From the NCBI GenBank assembly GCA_022749755.1, contig CM040440.1, positions 1 through 64,000 of the forward strand: DNA of 64,000 nucleotides, written 5' to 3'. Each line of letters starts with the position of its first letter. The stretch's first letter is position 1. Made by a program: the position numbers and the translations under genes. This document shows, piece by piece, positions 1 to 11,688 of the stretch. The notes under the pieces are model-generated. The model ran no database searches, was not told where the DNA came from, and worked only from the letters and a program-made list of their open reading frames with translations. This DNA is from Azadirachta indica. Lineage: Eukaryota > Streptophyta > Magnoliopsida > Sapindales > Meliaceae.

Positions 1-1854
1 ATGAAATCCTAATTATGGATTAGGAAATGTATAGATAACATATTATGTTACATATAAAAGAGGATAGAGATTCAGGGATACAATGAAATCCTTACACTTG
101 TTATTGTTTCCAAATCATCGAAGAAGTCAAGGCATGCAAAGCTCCAAGCAAGTTCCATTCCATTGTCAAACTCTAATGCATTACCCACTTTTTCATCAGG
201 CTGCAATAGTTGAAGAAGAAAAAAATCAGGGCTATGATTGCGAGATATTTGACTGACTCAAACATTTAATGAAAAGGACCTAATATCCTTATAAAGAAGG
301 AAAATGATTAATGGGAAGAGAAAGAGAAGCATAATACATTTTAGCATACTATTTTATCATTTAGCGAAAATTCTTGTGATTTATCGTGCACAGCTCATCC
401 AATCATGGAAAAACAAAAATAAAATCAGGGTATATATTTGTCATCACTCTAAAGTATGTCTTAATGTTATAACATGTCACATTATAATTGAAAGGTATTA
501 AATTTAACAACTAAATAACAGCAACGTAAAAATCATAATCTTACAAAAATTAAAAAACAAAAGCTAAAAAAATGATGTTCCTATCTATAGTTGAAAAGTG
601 TTATATATAACAACTAAAAGAAAGTAAGGTGAAGAGCATAATCTTATAAAAAATTAGAAAACAAAAACAAAAAAAGATGTTCCTATTTTGGTTTGTCTCT
701 TTTTACAAAATTTAAATTGCTATACGTGTAGGGGTGGACAAAATAAACAAGTAACCAACAGTAAAAAATAATGATAAACAAATAATACCGCATTGTCTTC
801 CCCAAAAAAAATAAACTAAAACATAACCTGTCTTGTATATTGTATCTCTAATAAGAATCAATTGTTGTCAACCTCTCTAATAATAATAAAAATAATTGAA
901 GCCATACACACATCACAACAACCCATTGTCCAGCATAATCCTTCCCAACGAACTACTCCTAATCTAAACTAAGCAAAACTCAGAATGTAAATCTGGACAA
1001 TCTCTTTCTTTTGCCTGATCTTTAATGCTGTCCGCTTTAAGTATTTATCAACTGCAGCCATTGCTATTTCAACCCCCTCACTCATCTCATTGCCGCAGAC
1101 CCCCCCTGTGAACAGGGCCTTGTACCCCTCCTGATACAGAGCTCGGCATACAACAGGGGCATATTTGAAGCCTGCAAAATGTGCGTATATAAAACTGAAT
1201 AACCATCCATCCATTCAACCAAAATACTTGCTTACCGCTATTACCTCTTACAAGGACCCAATCCTCTTGAATCACGTCACATGCAGGATTTTCTATCTCA
1301 CAAGGGAGAATGTCCTGCGGTATATCATATTCATAATCCTACAGCACCAGCAACCAATAACAAAATTCAAAACTAATTAGTGAAATATAATAAGCAAATT
1401 GCCAATATAATAATGGGTGAGTCACTAACTTTAAAAGGGCTTTCTTCTTGGGCGGCAGAGTTTCCGCTCCCACCGAAACCACGAGCAACCTTGATACATA
1501 TAGAATTCCAAAAGCATCCATTAATTTAATAACAAAATAGCGAATCTTGAGATTATAAAAAGAATAATAAATAAGATAAATCTCACCTGATAGATGCTGT
1601 TAAATTTTAAAGTAATTTTGGCCAACCTACAATACATATAAACAACCAAAATGCTGACTTGTTTCGAAGTAGCTTGGTCTCCGAAAACTATTAAATTTAA
1701 AAGTAAAGCTGTAAAGCACATACTTGAATCTGGAGGCTAGGCTAGAGGCTAAAAGCATCGTGGATCCGCCGATCTGCTTCGAAGTAGTTAGCGAGTGTAA
1801 TATACTTGACGGCGACTTAGGGTATCTGAAAAGAGTACGTACAGAAATCTGCAA
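1..1854 (-). pseudogene. Group I chaperonin (HSP60-like) pseudogene, N-terminal part, array copy 1
   Basis: This is the N-terminal portion of a diverged mitochondrial-type HSP60, read right to left. The first exon starts with ATG at 1852-1854 and encodes an Arg/Ser/Leu-rich stretch with almost no acidic residues, like a mitochondrial presequence. It ends at a GT donor near 1723. A later exon around 1025-1195 contains VVCRALYQEGYKAL and EGVEIAMAAVDKYLKR, which align in order with the equatorial-domain segment of plant HSP60 (TVLTRAIFTEGCKS, then the M-A-V-D helix). An exon near 70-210 may be the apical-domain start. Conservation is low and frames are broken, so I call it a pseudogene. The rest would lie left of the window. 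Confidence 0.6.
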
Positions 1855-2758
1855 AGAGATTGAATTTTGACTTTAGATTCTTCTTGGTAAATGTCACTTT
1901 AGTCCTTAACAATTTAGTAAATATTACCCCAATCCAATTATTTCACTTATTTATCAATAAAACCTTTTTTATTTTTGTCTATCAATTTGATCGAAAACAT
2001 TTTAGATAATTTTATTTTAATAGTTTTTTTTTCCAACAAGTTTATGTCAAATAAGCCAACTGCCCCTTCGTTGGAATTAGAAGTGGGCGGAATGAGTTCA
2101 GTTTGCTTCATTTAAAACCTAAGTCGAACCGAAATACATGAATTGTAGAATCAAACTGAATTAAGGGGTGAGACAAATCAGGTTCGATTCAATTTTTTAA
2201 TTCGGTTCAGTTTCACTGTGGTCGTTTTAATTCTAATTTAAGACATGTTTTCATATAAATTTATAAATAATATAAAAGGTGTAAAAAAAATTTTAAAAAT
2301 TATAATTATTTTTCTTATTTTATGTGAATTTATGTAAATAATTATAAATTTTTATTTAAATATAAGTTTTATAAAAAAGGGCTTATAAGAAATTTTTTAT
2401 TATCCGTTAATTTTTGTCGCATATCTCACAGTAAACTTATTCTACATAATTTTTTTAATATTACACATTACATATATAATATACAGATATTAAAAATCTA
2501 TCAAACATCAAGAATTTTGATTAGATCTAGTTTGGCTTCACTCAAAAATTCACATCTGATTGAAAATCTAAATTCACTATTATTTTTTTATGCCTGTGTA
2601 CTCAATTGGAGACACAGTTTACCAACAATTGGAGCTTGTATGTATTTTTAGGCAACTCCACCATTATTCGGTCCTGCATGTGCCATTTAGTCTCGGGAAA
2701 TTATCGAAGCCGACCACACTCTTCTGATGGTCTGCCGTGTTTATGGTCGGTACTTCCC
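1855..2758. other. AT-rich spacer, no gene seen
   Basis: Between the chaperonin start and the inverted arm the sequence is very AT-rich with no supportable coding region. A short piece at about 2590-2610 resembles the start of the chaperonin exon (MPVYSI) and is truncated. Around 2690-2758 the base composition rises and the sequence looks transposon-derived. The equivalent stretches are about 20821-21724 and 39759-40657. Confidence 0.6.
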
Positions 2759-2954
2759 CAGACATTTATAAATTTAAAAAATGGTTACTAGAAAATGGAT
2801 TGTCAAATATTTATTTATAAATCTAGAAAAATACGTTTGGCTTGGCATTCTGTCTATGATAATTAATTAGCATTGGTTTCTCAAACACGCTTTTAATAGG
2901 TTCTGATTGAGATTTATGGAAGCTGACATTTCATTTTTGCCTTACGTTTCAGCA
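2759..2954 (+). repeat. Inverted-repeat arm, left (unit 1)
   Basis: This ~196 bp stretch is the reverse complement of 11494-11688 with about 90% identity by eye. It begins CAGACATTTATAAAT and ends at TTACGTTTCAGCA; beyond both ends the similarity stops. The two arms enclose about 8.9 kb of gene and transposon fragments, as expected for terminal inverted repeats of a large DNA transposon, but I found no convincing target-site duplication. Confidence 0.8.
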
Positions 2955-5226
2955 GCTTTACATTTGCTGCCTTGAGCTCGGAGATCGTCTCCTGAGTCAA
3001 GGCAACAGCGGAAGAATTCCCTTTGGCACTTTCCTTGTGAAGGGACAGGCCATGAAGGGGCTGCCAAAAGGCCAACTTGGCTCCGTAACAAAGAGCTCGG
3101 AAAATATGAAAAGGAAGGAGTGAATATTAACCAGACAAGCCCACTTATGGAAGAGGGCTAAAGCTTACTCCGTTGGCTTACTTTTAATGGCTTCGTGGAT
3201 TCAGTGGTGACGAATACTCCGAGGTCGCTCATGGTCTGCATTAAATGAGCATAATCCCCTCGCTCATTCCGGGGCAGGTCTCAGGAAAGAGCCTCCCCTA
3301 AAGCGCTCTTGTCCGAGCCTGCGATCGGATCTTTCGCCGCTTCAAGGGCTGTGAGTACTCGATTCACCCTCCCTTTCGATCCAATCTGCCGGCCGCTTTG
3401 GGGGAACTTCAAGCCCTTGCTCTGGAATAGCCGCCAAGCTCTTCCCCTTATCCATCGAGCCACAATTGACAGGGGCCTTCTTAATCTGATGTGGAGGAAG
3501 ATTCTTGGAACCCTGACCAGGGCTGAGCCCATTTTCCCCTTGTTTTGATTTCTCAAGTAACGCTTCAAGGTTGCTTCAGGCGCCTTTCAGCAGACGCTCT
3601 TCCCAGTTGTTTTGAAGCCTTTCTACACGAAGGAAAAATGAAATGATTCAGGAGTCGACAGGCATGAAATCAAGTTCGGGGTCGAAGTACTAGTTTTCCC
3701 CTCTTTTTTAGCCGCGAGAAGTTCTTCCCGAGATAGAGCTGACGAATAAGCCCGAGCCCACCAAGTAATCTGAGGGGAGACTTTCCCTGATCACCAGCAG
3801 CAGCTCTTCCCGCAAAAATTCTTCTAAGGCAGCGTCGGCAAGCCAACTAGCCTTTCCCCACAAAATCAACTGGAAAAGAGCCAAATCAATGGTCAGATCA
3901 GCAGATAGTACAATCGAGAAATTGAAATTCAAAAGGGAAGAAAACAACAAAACAAAACCCAAAGTATAGATCGAGATTACCTTCAGTTTAAAAAGTGGTG
4001 GGCACATTGTCACACGCGCCCAGCGGAAAGGCACGTGCGGCACCCTCGTAGACCCCCATGTCGAGGGTAAGCCTTGTTAGCCCGTCGCATATTTAACTGG
4101 TTTCGGCCTACCTTGGCCTCATCAGGAGGACGGCTTCAGTCCCCGACCAGTTCGGGCAGGGGTGGTCTAAGTCCCCTCTACATAATAGCCCTTGAGACTG
4201 AAGCCGACTTTGCACCATGAAACATCAATGTGCTTGAGTTGTCACACCCCAGCACAGCCAGCCAACATGCGATTTCTCGTGCCGTGACAACATGGCCACC
4301 CATTCCCACACGTTCTATGAAGACTGACCCCAATTTCCCCCCACGAAAAACCATGTGTTCCCAGTCCTTATTGCAGGTTGGGGAGCCAGTGACTATTTTG
4401 GTGGTCTGACGCCGAGACTGAAGATAGTGGAACCCGGGGCTATTTTTGGGTTCTTCTTCAGCATATAAAAATACCTAATTTCTTCAATGCTGGGTGGGGG
4501 TTCCTGCGACAGCTCGATCACATAGAACCTGGTTATCACCCGCCAGCCATTTAGGTTTAATTGGTACGGAGGAATGTCGAAGAAGTAAAAAGGCGGGCGA
4601 AGTATTCCTGAATAGGCAACCTAAGCCTGTATTGGAAAAGCTCTTCGTGAAGGGCTATCTCCCCCTCCTTGGGTTCACTCGGGAATTCATCCACTTCGGG
4701 CAACCTGAGACATATGTCATCAAGAATCTGGTGTATTTTCCTACAAGCTTTGAAGTCGACACAGATTACAGATGAAACAAGCCGGTCCGCCGCATACGGT
4801 CTAAATTGCCTAACGGGGTCAGCGGTGTTCGACATCTTCGGTTCGGTTGCTTCAGAATCAGCACTGAGGATATCATCCTCGAAGCCGGCATTGCCATCCT
4901 CTACGCTAGATGAAGACTCCCCAGTGCGTCAACGTCCCCAGGATCTACCATGTGACCTGACACGGCCTCATCCCCAACAGAAGAGGCTAATCTACCTAAG
5001 GTAACAGCCAAGTCTGGGAGAAACCCGATCTCCAGCTCGGTTCATTGAGGATCCATGCTCCTTGCACGTCATGAGAAGAGCTATCAGAGATAACAATAGC
5101 CTCGTGCCTAGCCTCGGCGTTATCGGAGCCTATTCCAGGCCTCATAGTCGCACTGGAAACGCTAGATGAGGATGATGAAGAGACGTTGATGTGGTCCATC
5201 GAGCCTAAGTCATGCATATCGCCCAA
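2914..5226 (-). pseudogene. Gag-like protein of a plant gypsy-type element, N-terminal part (unit 1)
   Basis: A GC-richer block in AT-rich surroundings, coding on the minus strand in several frames. The start (5226) is Ser-rich. Then come a segment ending FPSEPKEGEIALHEELFQYR and LRLPIQEYFARLF (~4590-4700), and FYAAEEEPKNSPGF (~4420-4470). This order resembles the 'putative gypsy-type transposon' domain (Transposase_28-like) of plant retroelement gag proteins. It continues with an Arg/Lys-rich region (3281-3568) and ends with an amphipathic helix LTQETISELKAANVKLL (~2960-3010). The stop at 2914 lies inside the inverted-repeat arm. At least three frameshifts or unrecognised introns separate the pieces. 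No protease, reverse transcriptase or integrase accompanies it. Family assignment is by resemblance only. Confidence 0.6.
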
Positions 5227-7213
5227 GTTACCAAAGGGAAGCCTAAACTTCCAGATTCGAGATCAAGTCAGGTCGGGTTAAAGCAAGTCAGAAGTTATAT
5301 AGTATCTACCCAGTATTGATTGTTTTGCAGGCAAGTGTCAACGAACCCCAGTTCTGATTGTAGAATCATGTATCTCATTTGCAATCGATGGTTGTAATGA
5401 ATTAATACGCATAATTAATTTCATAACAAATATGAAAATAAAAATGAAAGTTATATGAAAAGAAACTTGAAAATGCAATATATGAAAAGAAAATGCAGAA
5501 AACAAAAACAACTGATTTTCATTCTTTTTTAAAGACAAAGGATAATCATAGATGTTAACATATATGCTTATCTGAAAAACGATTTGAAGGAAAATTCTAA
5601 AATTGACATGCAAAATTCCAAATCGGTTGTTTCGTATTAACGTTGCTTTCCATTGCCATTACTTTAGAATTTGAGAATGAGTACTAGAACTCAGAATTGA
5701 AGATTGAAGGTTTGTATATTGTGACTTTTAAAGATATTACAAAAGCATACAATAAGATAATAGTAAAAATAATTACGCCCGATTAGCTCCAATCATCACA
5801 ATAAAATATCATAAAACAATGGTAAAATCAATCAAATAATAATATAGCTAAAATGAAATGACATTTTCTAACATCTTAGATAAACAACAAAAACATGGAG
5901 ATATATCAACTGAAGCAGAGATGACTTAAATCCCCAACATAGCAAACTGGATTTTAAGTCGACTTTTAATCTTGTAACCATTTAGCATGCTTAATCATTT
6001 CAAATCATTTCAAACCCATCATATATATAAAATTACTGATAACAATTAGTGCCCAAATGGAACATATATATGCGACACTCTAACAACGTTAACAACGGAT
6101 TAATAATGATTGGTTTCCCAACACTAAGCTTTTCATTTCCATTTCAAATTAGAGATTTGAAATCATGACTACAAAGCATCAGAATCATTATATATTCCAG
6201 AGAGTCCTCCACATCCAAAATTCATTCTGGAAACCATCATATCAAGATGCACACGAGGAAAAAGGTTACAATTCTTTTTTCTTTCTTTCAGATTTCAAAC
6301 ACTTAAAAAATACAATTCTAATAAAGCAGTATTAACTACCAAACTCATCCAATTAACTTGTAGAAGGTTCTTTCACATCAACTTTGATCTCCCCTACTTA
6401 AAAAGTTTACATGTCAAACAATAGACATCAAAGCAAATAACAGAGCTATTTGTCTAACAAAAAGACTGCACATTTCACAGCACTATCGTAATGTACAAAG
6501 CCCATAAACAGAGATGACCTGGATATATTTCTCGCCCCGATTGACTTTGCTTGTCGAGGGACTGCCTGCCTTCAATTGGTTCAATCGCATAACTACCTAC
6601 ACAGGGGATAGAAATACCACATAACTAAGTCAATGACATTGAAGTAAAGTTAACGAAATAAGCACAGAATAAAAATTAAAGAATGCAAGGTATGAATATG
6701 CGTGTTCGTGGCCGACAAGAAAGAGTAGGAAGTCTGTCGCAAGATCCATACTGCTCAATATTTATGAATCCCAACGCATGCACAGCGAGTCTAAATATAT
6801 ATCAAACAAAACAGGGGCTCGGATAAATTACATATATATATATATATGATAGTTATAATATACTTACCCACTAACTTCATGTGTACACCAAAAATGCCCA
6901 AAAATAAAAAAAAAAATATATATATATATATTCTTGTACGCGTAAATGTTAAGAGGATTTTCATACTTTGAAAATTTTCAGGGTTAGAAATTTCTGCGCC
7001 TCGAAAGGTACCTGTTAGGAATTCTGTTGGAAGAAGATCTGATACATTACCTAAATGATTACTAGAAGTTAATCATTCATGCTCGGAAGGAAGAAAATTT
7101 AAATACAGAGACCAGCCTAGAAAGGAAATGATAGATTCTTCATCGCAGACAAAAAATTACATCGCATGAATTATACAAGTTCAAAAATATGAGTTCTTGT
7201 TACAAAAATATTA
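5227..7213. other. AT-rich spacer with one weak exon candidate (unit 1)
   Basis: About 2 kb without a supportable gene. The segment 5378-5660 recurs in shorter form at 13444-13560 (same strand). On the minus strand, about 6480-6600 gives an open stretch SYAIEPIEGRQSLDKQSQSG that could be an old exon; I do not recognise it. Short (AT)n runs occur at 6832-6847 and ~6917-6931. Equivalent stretches are 24192-26171 (unit 2) and 43126-44688 (unit 3). Confidence 0.5.
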
Positions 7214-7648
7214 TCATTTATTGGCTGACATAACGGTTCCAAAAGTAGGCTGGCCAGCAGCTTCAACACCTGAAGGATTCTGAGCCGCCTCGGACACCGG
7301 TAGACCATGAGGCTGCGCGTCAACGTTTGATGGAATGGTCCCCCGACCACCAGCCTCGGGAGACATGGCCTCGGTAGTTTCAACCTCGGGAGACTCTCGA
7401 ACCAGAGCATCATAAATATAAGAGATGCTATAGCTAGGGTCCGTGAAGTGGATCATCTTGTAGACAGTGTCCACACCTCCATCGACTCCATCGCCCTTGG
7501 CCTTCTCAATGCGCTCATCCACAGTGGCCAACTCGCTCTCCAGCTCGGCTTTACGAGCCGCCAACTCAGAAATTGAAGACTCAAGCTGGGAACGCTCTAA
7601 ACCCCATTTCTTCCTCTCTTCGGATAGAAAACAAAAACTCTTACCAGC
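7214..7648 (-). pseudogene. Coiled-coil C-terminal piece, gag-like (unit 1)
   Basis: An open minus-strand frame begins with a coiled-coil rich in Glu, Leu and Ala (ESSISELAARKAELESELA around 7520-7580, then VDERIEKAKGDG). It continues with YKMIHFTDPSYSISYIYDAL and an acidic/Pro tail to the stop at 7214. This architecture fits the C-terminal half of the gag-like proteins of plant gypsy-type elements and may be the missing end of the remnant at 2914-5226. However, it lies upstream of that remnant in transcriptional order, so either the element is rearranged or these are two insertions. It abuts the YqgF-like fragment directly. Confidence 0.5.
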
Positions 7649-7655
7649 ATTATCT

Positions 7656-8302
7656 TTATTGATATTCCTCGTCATCCTCACCAAGCAGTGCCTTCTCATA
7701 ACTATTACCAAAAGTTTCCCATACATCATGTGCATCAAGGAGAGACGTTTCATTCACAATTTCCAAAAACGTTTCCATTATGTCTATAGCTGCACCTATA
7801 TCTAAGTGTTTCTTCTCTCCCTCCCTGCTCGCTTCCTTCACATAGCGTAACTGACTGGGATTGTACTTTTCCAGCCTTGCCTTTTTTTTTTTATTCCATT
7901 CTACCAAAGTCTTTCTCTTTCTTGGAGCAAGGTAACTCCTAACTCTTTTGGTTGAACCATATTCATTAACCAATGTAATACAAATATTTTGTAATACATA
8001 AGAGTTGGAGTTAAGATATTCTAAAAACAACAATATACATTTCTATAGTTAACAGCATGTATACTACCATCTACAGGTAAAATTCCGTCCTTAGGAAGTG
8101 GGACTCCCACTACAAGTCCCACAACTCCACATGTATGTTTAGCTTTAAGAATTTCTCCTACAGTTACCTCCATCAAATTTTGAAATGACATGGCTCTTGT
8201 AATACATTTTCTCCGTACTGCCGCTTGTGAATTACGTGGCATTATAAAAGTACCAACAAATTTGTGACCGATGTCAATGGATAATAAAGGTCCGCTTGTC
8301 AT
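7656..8302 (-). pseudogene. YqgF/RuvX-like RNase H-fold fragment (unit 1)
   Basis: The frame starts at ATG 8302 and opens with LLSIDIGHKFVGTFI, matching the first strand of YqgF-fold proteins (LGLDVGDKRIGVA), with the catalytic-type Asp. GVVGLVVGVPLPKDG around 8075-8130 matches the second conserved block (VVVGLPLNMDG). DIGAAIDIMETFLE around 7768-7808 matches the C-terminal helix (DKLAAVVILQEYLD). Bacterial YqgF/RuvX processes rRNA or resolves Holliday junctions; plant nuclear homologues exist. Between blocks two and three is an unusual basic insert (LAPRKRKTLVEWNKKKK). A 2 bp indel near 8030 breaks the frame in this copy. It may be a captured gene fragment. Homology is inferred from motif order only. 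Confidence 0.5.
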
Positions 8303-8564
8303 CTCCCATAAGTCATGACAATTTAAGATGGTTAAATTCGAAAATTGAGCCCTATAAAACCTGATAAGATAGAATAAAAATAAATTAATGACTATATTTA
8401 ATAAATTAATTTTTTAAACTATTTAAAAATATCTTCAAAAACAAATATGAATTTTTTTTTTAATTACAGCTAATACTATAATTTTTAACATTAAATATTT
8501 TAAATTCTTATGAATGCATTTAATAAAAGGTTAAGATACTTTTAGTCTAATAGTATATTATTAC

Positions 8565-9210
8565 TTACTCAAATAATTCATCAGATATCTGTGCTCCACG
8601 TTGGGGTGGTGGTTGCATTGTAGATGGTGAATTTGGTGATGCTGGCGAGGGTGGTGAGCTCTGTGTAGATGGCGAGTTTGGTGATTCTAATTGGGGTGGC
8701 GAACGTGGTGTAGATAACTCATGATCAGGTGTGTATGAAGGTGACTGCATTATAATTTAAATAAATGAATATCTCAAAATACTAAATATATAATATTGTT
8801 CTTATTATGCATATTATTAGTTACCTCTTGATCACTACTTCCCTCGAAAGCGGTAGATATCGTGGCAATGCGATTTGTAATCTCGGTAATATCCTACAAA
8901 ACGTAGTACTAACAATTTTTTAAAAAAAAAAAATGGTTGTACTAAGATATATATATATACATATGTGTGTATATGTATATATATTGTATCATACATACTT
9001 CCTGATCATTTGAAGAAGAACGTTGAGATATACGGCTTACTCTCGACAGCCTGGATGAACTCGATGACGCCTACACCAAATAATGGCAAACAAATAAAAA
9101 TATTTATAATTATGAAATGAATTAAAAAAATGTTAAAATCTTTAAATATTTATTACCAAGCGAGAGCGAAGTGTTTTTCCAATTGTTCTCCACATACTTT
9201 TTATCTTGAT
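8565..9210 (-). pseudogene. Ser/Pro-rich multi-exon remnant (unit 1)
   Basis: Four minus-strand exon-like blocks with GT/AG-like borders: 9157-9210 (MWRTIGKTLRSRL), ~9001-9070 (ASSSSSRLSRVSRISQ), ~8823-8895 (ITEITNRIATISTAF) and 8565-8750, the last rich in Pro and Ser with repeated SPNSPST. Low-complexity disordered content precludes assignment. The blocks lie just upstream of the YqgF-like fragment on the same strand and could be the 5' part of the same transcription unit. Found by reading splice-like borders; not recognised as a known family. Confidence 0.35.
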
Positions 9211-10587
9211 CTGTAACATAAAATAATTAAAAATATTTAGATTAAATTATTAAAAGATAATTAAATTGGTGATATATCATAAATTTGTGATAAGTTACTG
9301 ACGAATGACATAAGTATAACTTATAGTGTAAGAGTTTCAAATTTTAGTTTGCTACCCAAAATTTTCTAATTGCAAGCTTCCATACACACATTAAAATTTT
9401 AACTAAGTATACTCATCTAAAAAAAAAAAATATAAATAATAATATAAAATATATTGGACTCCAAGTAATAAGTTAATAAAGAAAAATTTATTTAAACAGT
9501 CTCAATAAAATCTAAAGATTTTAACAATATAATATGGTATATAAGAATACGATAAAACTTTCCGAAGAACAGGGAAGCAGATCAGCTAATTTGGAGCACA
9601 CTACTAGCAGGCAACAAATTGTAATCAAACAATCAATGCACAACTATCTCCTTTAAAACACAGTTGATGAAGTTGGCAGTTCAGTGCATCATAACTCTCA
9701 ACTATAGGTTACTCCTTGAATAACTTATGAAATATATTATCTTGGTTCTTTTCTTTACGATAGTTTTCAATAGCAAATATTGGATGTCCTGTTTAACTTT
9801 TTGATCCTGTTTTGTTTGTCATAATGGCATCGTACAAGTGTATCTACATAATATTGGAAGTATCTCTGTCAACTCAATATAACACTATGCATTTCATTTT
9901 TGAATTATCCCCCATAATTCAAGTCTAAAATCCTGTAGACGTGTTAACGTTAATTGGAAAATTTTACATGAAAAGTCATATTTAGAAAGCAATTAAGTTA
10001 AATAAATTTGACGTGAATTACATGAATTACCGAAATAAAAAGAAAATTACCTCACCGTCTGGAAATACCCCAATGACTGATGCAATATACCGCTTCTTCA
10101 CTTTCCCAACTTCAATCTGCAACAACTAAACTGAAGTTTGAGATTGTAGGAAGTATAAAGCATATTGACCAATACATGTGATAAACCAAGGAAAAAACTA
10201 ATGCTCTTGGCCAAACAAAGCAACGAGATAGAAGAATTTCAAATCGAGAAATTCCTACTTTACTCTCAGTTATATTAAAAACAAAAAAAAACTAATAACA
10301 AGTAAGGTAGCCATGCATATGAATACATCCAACAAATTGAGAGAAAAATAAATAAATAACAAGAAAAACATGAACACCTTAGTTCTATCTCTTCACCCTA
10401 AGTTGACTAAGTTGCAAACTCTGGTGCTGCGGCAAGATAAACCAGAGCTTGAGGATAATGATTTGCGAGATCTGGACTTTCCCAAAGCTTCAAGCTTAGT
10501 GATGGGTTCTTCTGCGTCTTGGCTGGTGGTGGTTGTCCTACTCTCTCGTTCAATTGACATACATTAGATTCTGAAAATGCAAGTTTC
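9211..10587. other. AT-rich DNA with two exon candidates (unit 1)
   Basis: Mostly AT-rich with no recognisable gene. On the minus strand 10051-10116 is bounded by CAG and GT, is 66 bp (22 codons) and reads VKKRYIASVIGVFPDG. About 10407-10560 gives an open stretch with PSLSLKLWESPDLANHYPQA. They may be the 5' exons of the Ser/Pro-rich remnant. The equivalent stretch in unit 2 is 28162-29538. Confidence 0.35.
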
Positions 10588-11137
10588 ACAAATAAGGTAT
10601 TCTGTTTTGCATGCTGCAGGATGGCAGCAGTTGCAATTTGGAAAACGTGTTCGATTATATTTCATTATGTAGTATTTCTATACTGTTAGAAATTATTTAA
10701 TAAACATTTGCTGCAACCATGACGTTGAAACGTATTCTTTTCTTGTAATTAATAATTTAATGTTTCATGAGATATAGTTGTGATTGAAAATTTGGAAGCA
10801 AAGATGGTTCTGCTGCCTGACTTTAGAAGCCTCACTTCTGTACTTAGGAAGCATAACATCACAAGAAGAAAAAGGGAAAAAAAAATATATATGAAACGTC
10901 AGAGATCCACATAAGGTATTCCTGCTTTGCATGCTGCAGGATGACAGTAGTTCCAAAAATAATGGTGTGTTTGGAAAATGTGTTCTTACAAGAGGTGATT
11001 ATTTTTTATTACGTAGTATTTCTATACTCTCAGAAATTATTAACAAAAATTTGCTGCAACAATGATGTTGAAAATTATGTTTTTCTTGTAATTAATAATT
11101 TAAAGTTTCTTAAGATATAGTTGTGAGTGAAATTTTA
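10588..11137 (+). repeat. Imperfect local tandem duplication, ~210-230 bp (unit 1)
   Basis: Copy A (10588 to ~10794) and copy B (10908 to ~11137) share in order AAGGTATTC, GCATGCTGCAGGATG, ACGTAGTATTTCTATACT or its near form, ATTTGCTGCAAC, and CTTGTAATTAATAATTTAA, then GATATAGTTGTGA. Copy B has an extra ~25 bp after the CTGCAGGATG motif. About 110 bp separates the copies. Confidence 0.8.
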
Positions 11138-11493
11138 CGTTTTTTTTTTTTTTGTAATGAGATTATTATGGTTAGATATAATATAATTTTTTTAATTTTA
11201 ATAATTGCAGTAGCTAAATTGCAGTGAATGAGGATATTTTGGTAATCTAGCAAAAAGAAATGGTTAATTAGCAATCAAATGCATGTGTTAATTAAGAACA
11301 TGGGGTAATTGTTAAATAAATGAAACATTTTAGCTAAGTATTGTTTTGCCAAAGCTTAGGAAAGTAACCGAAAATCGATAGTGAGACGTAGAAACAAACG
11401 AGCAGCTTTCTTAATGTTTCAGTCTCTATTAAATACCTCTGCAGTACTTTTTCCCGCTTTAGCATTATAATTTATGCTTTTGCATCAACAATT

Positions 11494-11688
11494 TGCTGAA
11501 ACGTAAAGCAAAAATGAAATGTCAGTTTCCATAAATCTCAATCATAACCTATTAAAAGCGTGTTTTAGAAACCAATGCCAATTAATTAACATAGACAGAA
11601 TGCCAATCCAAACGTATTTTTCTAGATTTATAAATAAAAATTTCACAATCCATTTTCTGGTAACCATTTTTGAGATTTATAAATGCTG
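11494..11688 (-). repeat. Inverted-repeat arm, right (unit 1)
   Basis: Reverse-complement partner of 2759-2954, reading TGCTGAAACGTAAAG at its inner end and ATTTATAAATGCTG at its outer end. The outer flanks of the two arms do not share an obvious 3-11 bp duplication. Confidence 0.8.

Noticed and set aside
304..501. A 65-codon plus-strand open frame, conserved in units 1 and 2
   Set aside because: It lies antisense to chaperonin intron-like DNA, has low-complexity composition, and is conserved only because the whole unit is. Unit 3 breaks it by an indel.
3309..3548. A plus-strand open frame over the gag-like region
   Set aside because: It is the shadow of the minus-strand Arg/Lys-rich gag-like frame, which fits the neighbouring domains better.
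6832..6847. (AT)n runs as regulatory or origin elements
   Set aside because: Short AT dinucleotide runs are common in such AT-rich plant DNA, and nothing around them supports a function.
8565..8750. Ser/Pro-rich exon as part of an En/Spm-type transposase
   Set aside because: Only composition suggested it. I see no transposase motif, so it is left unassigned.
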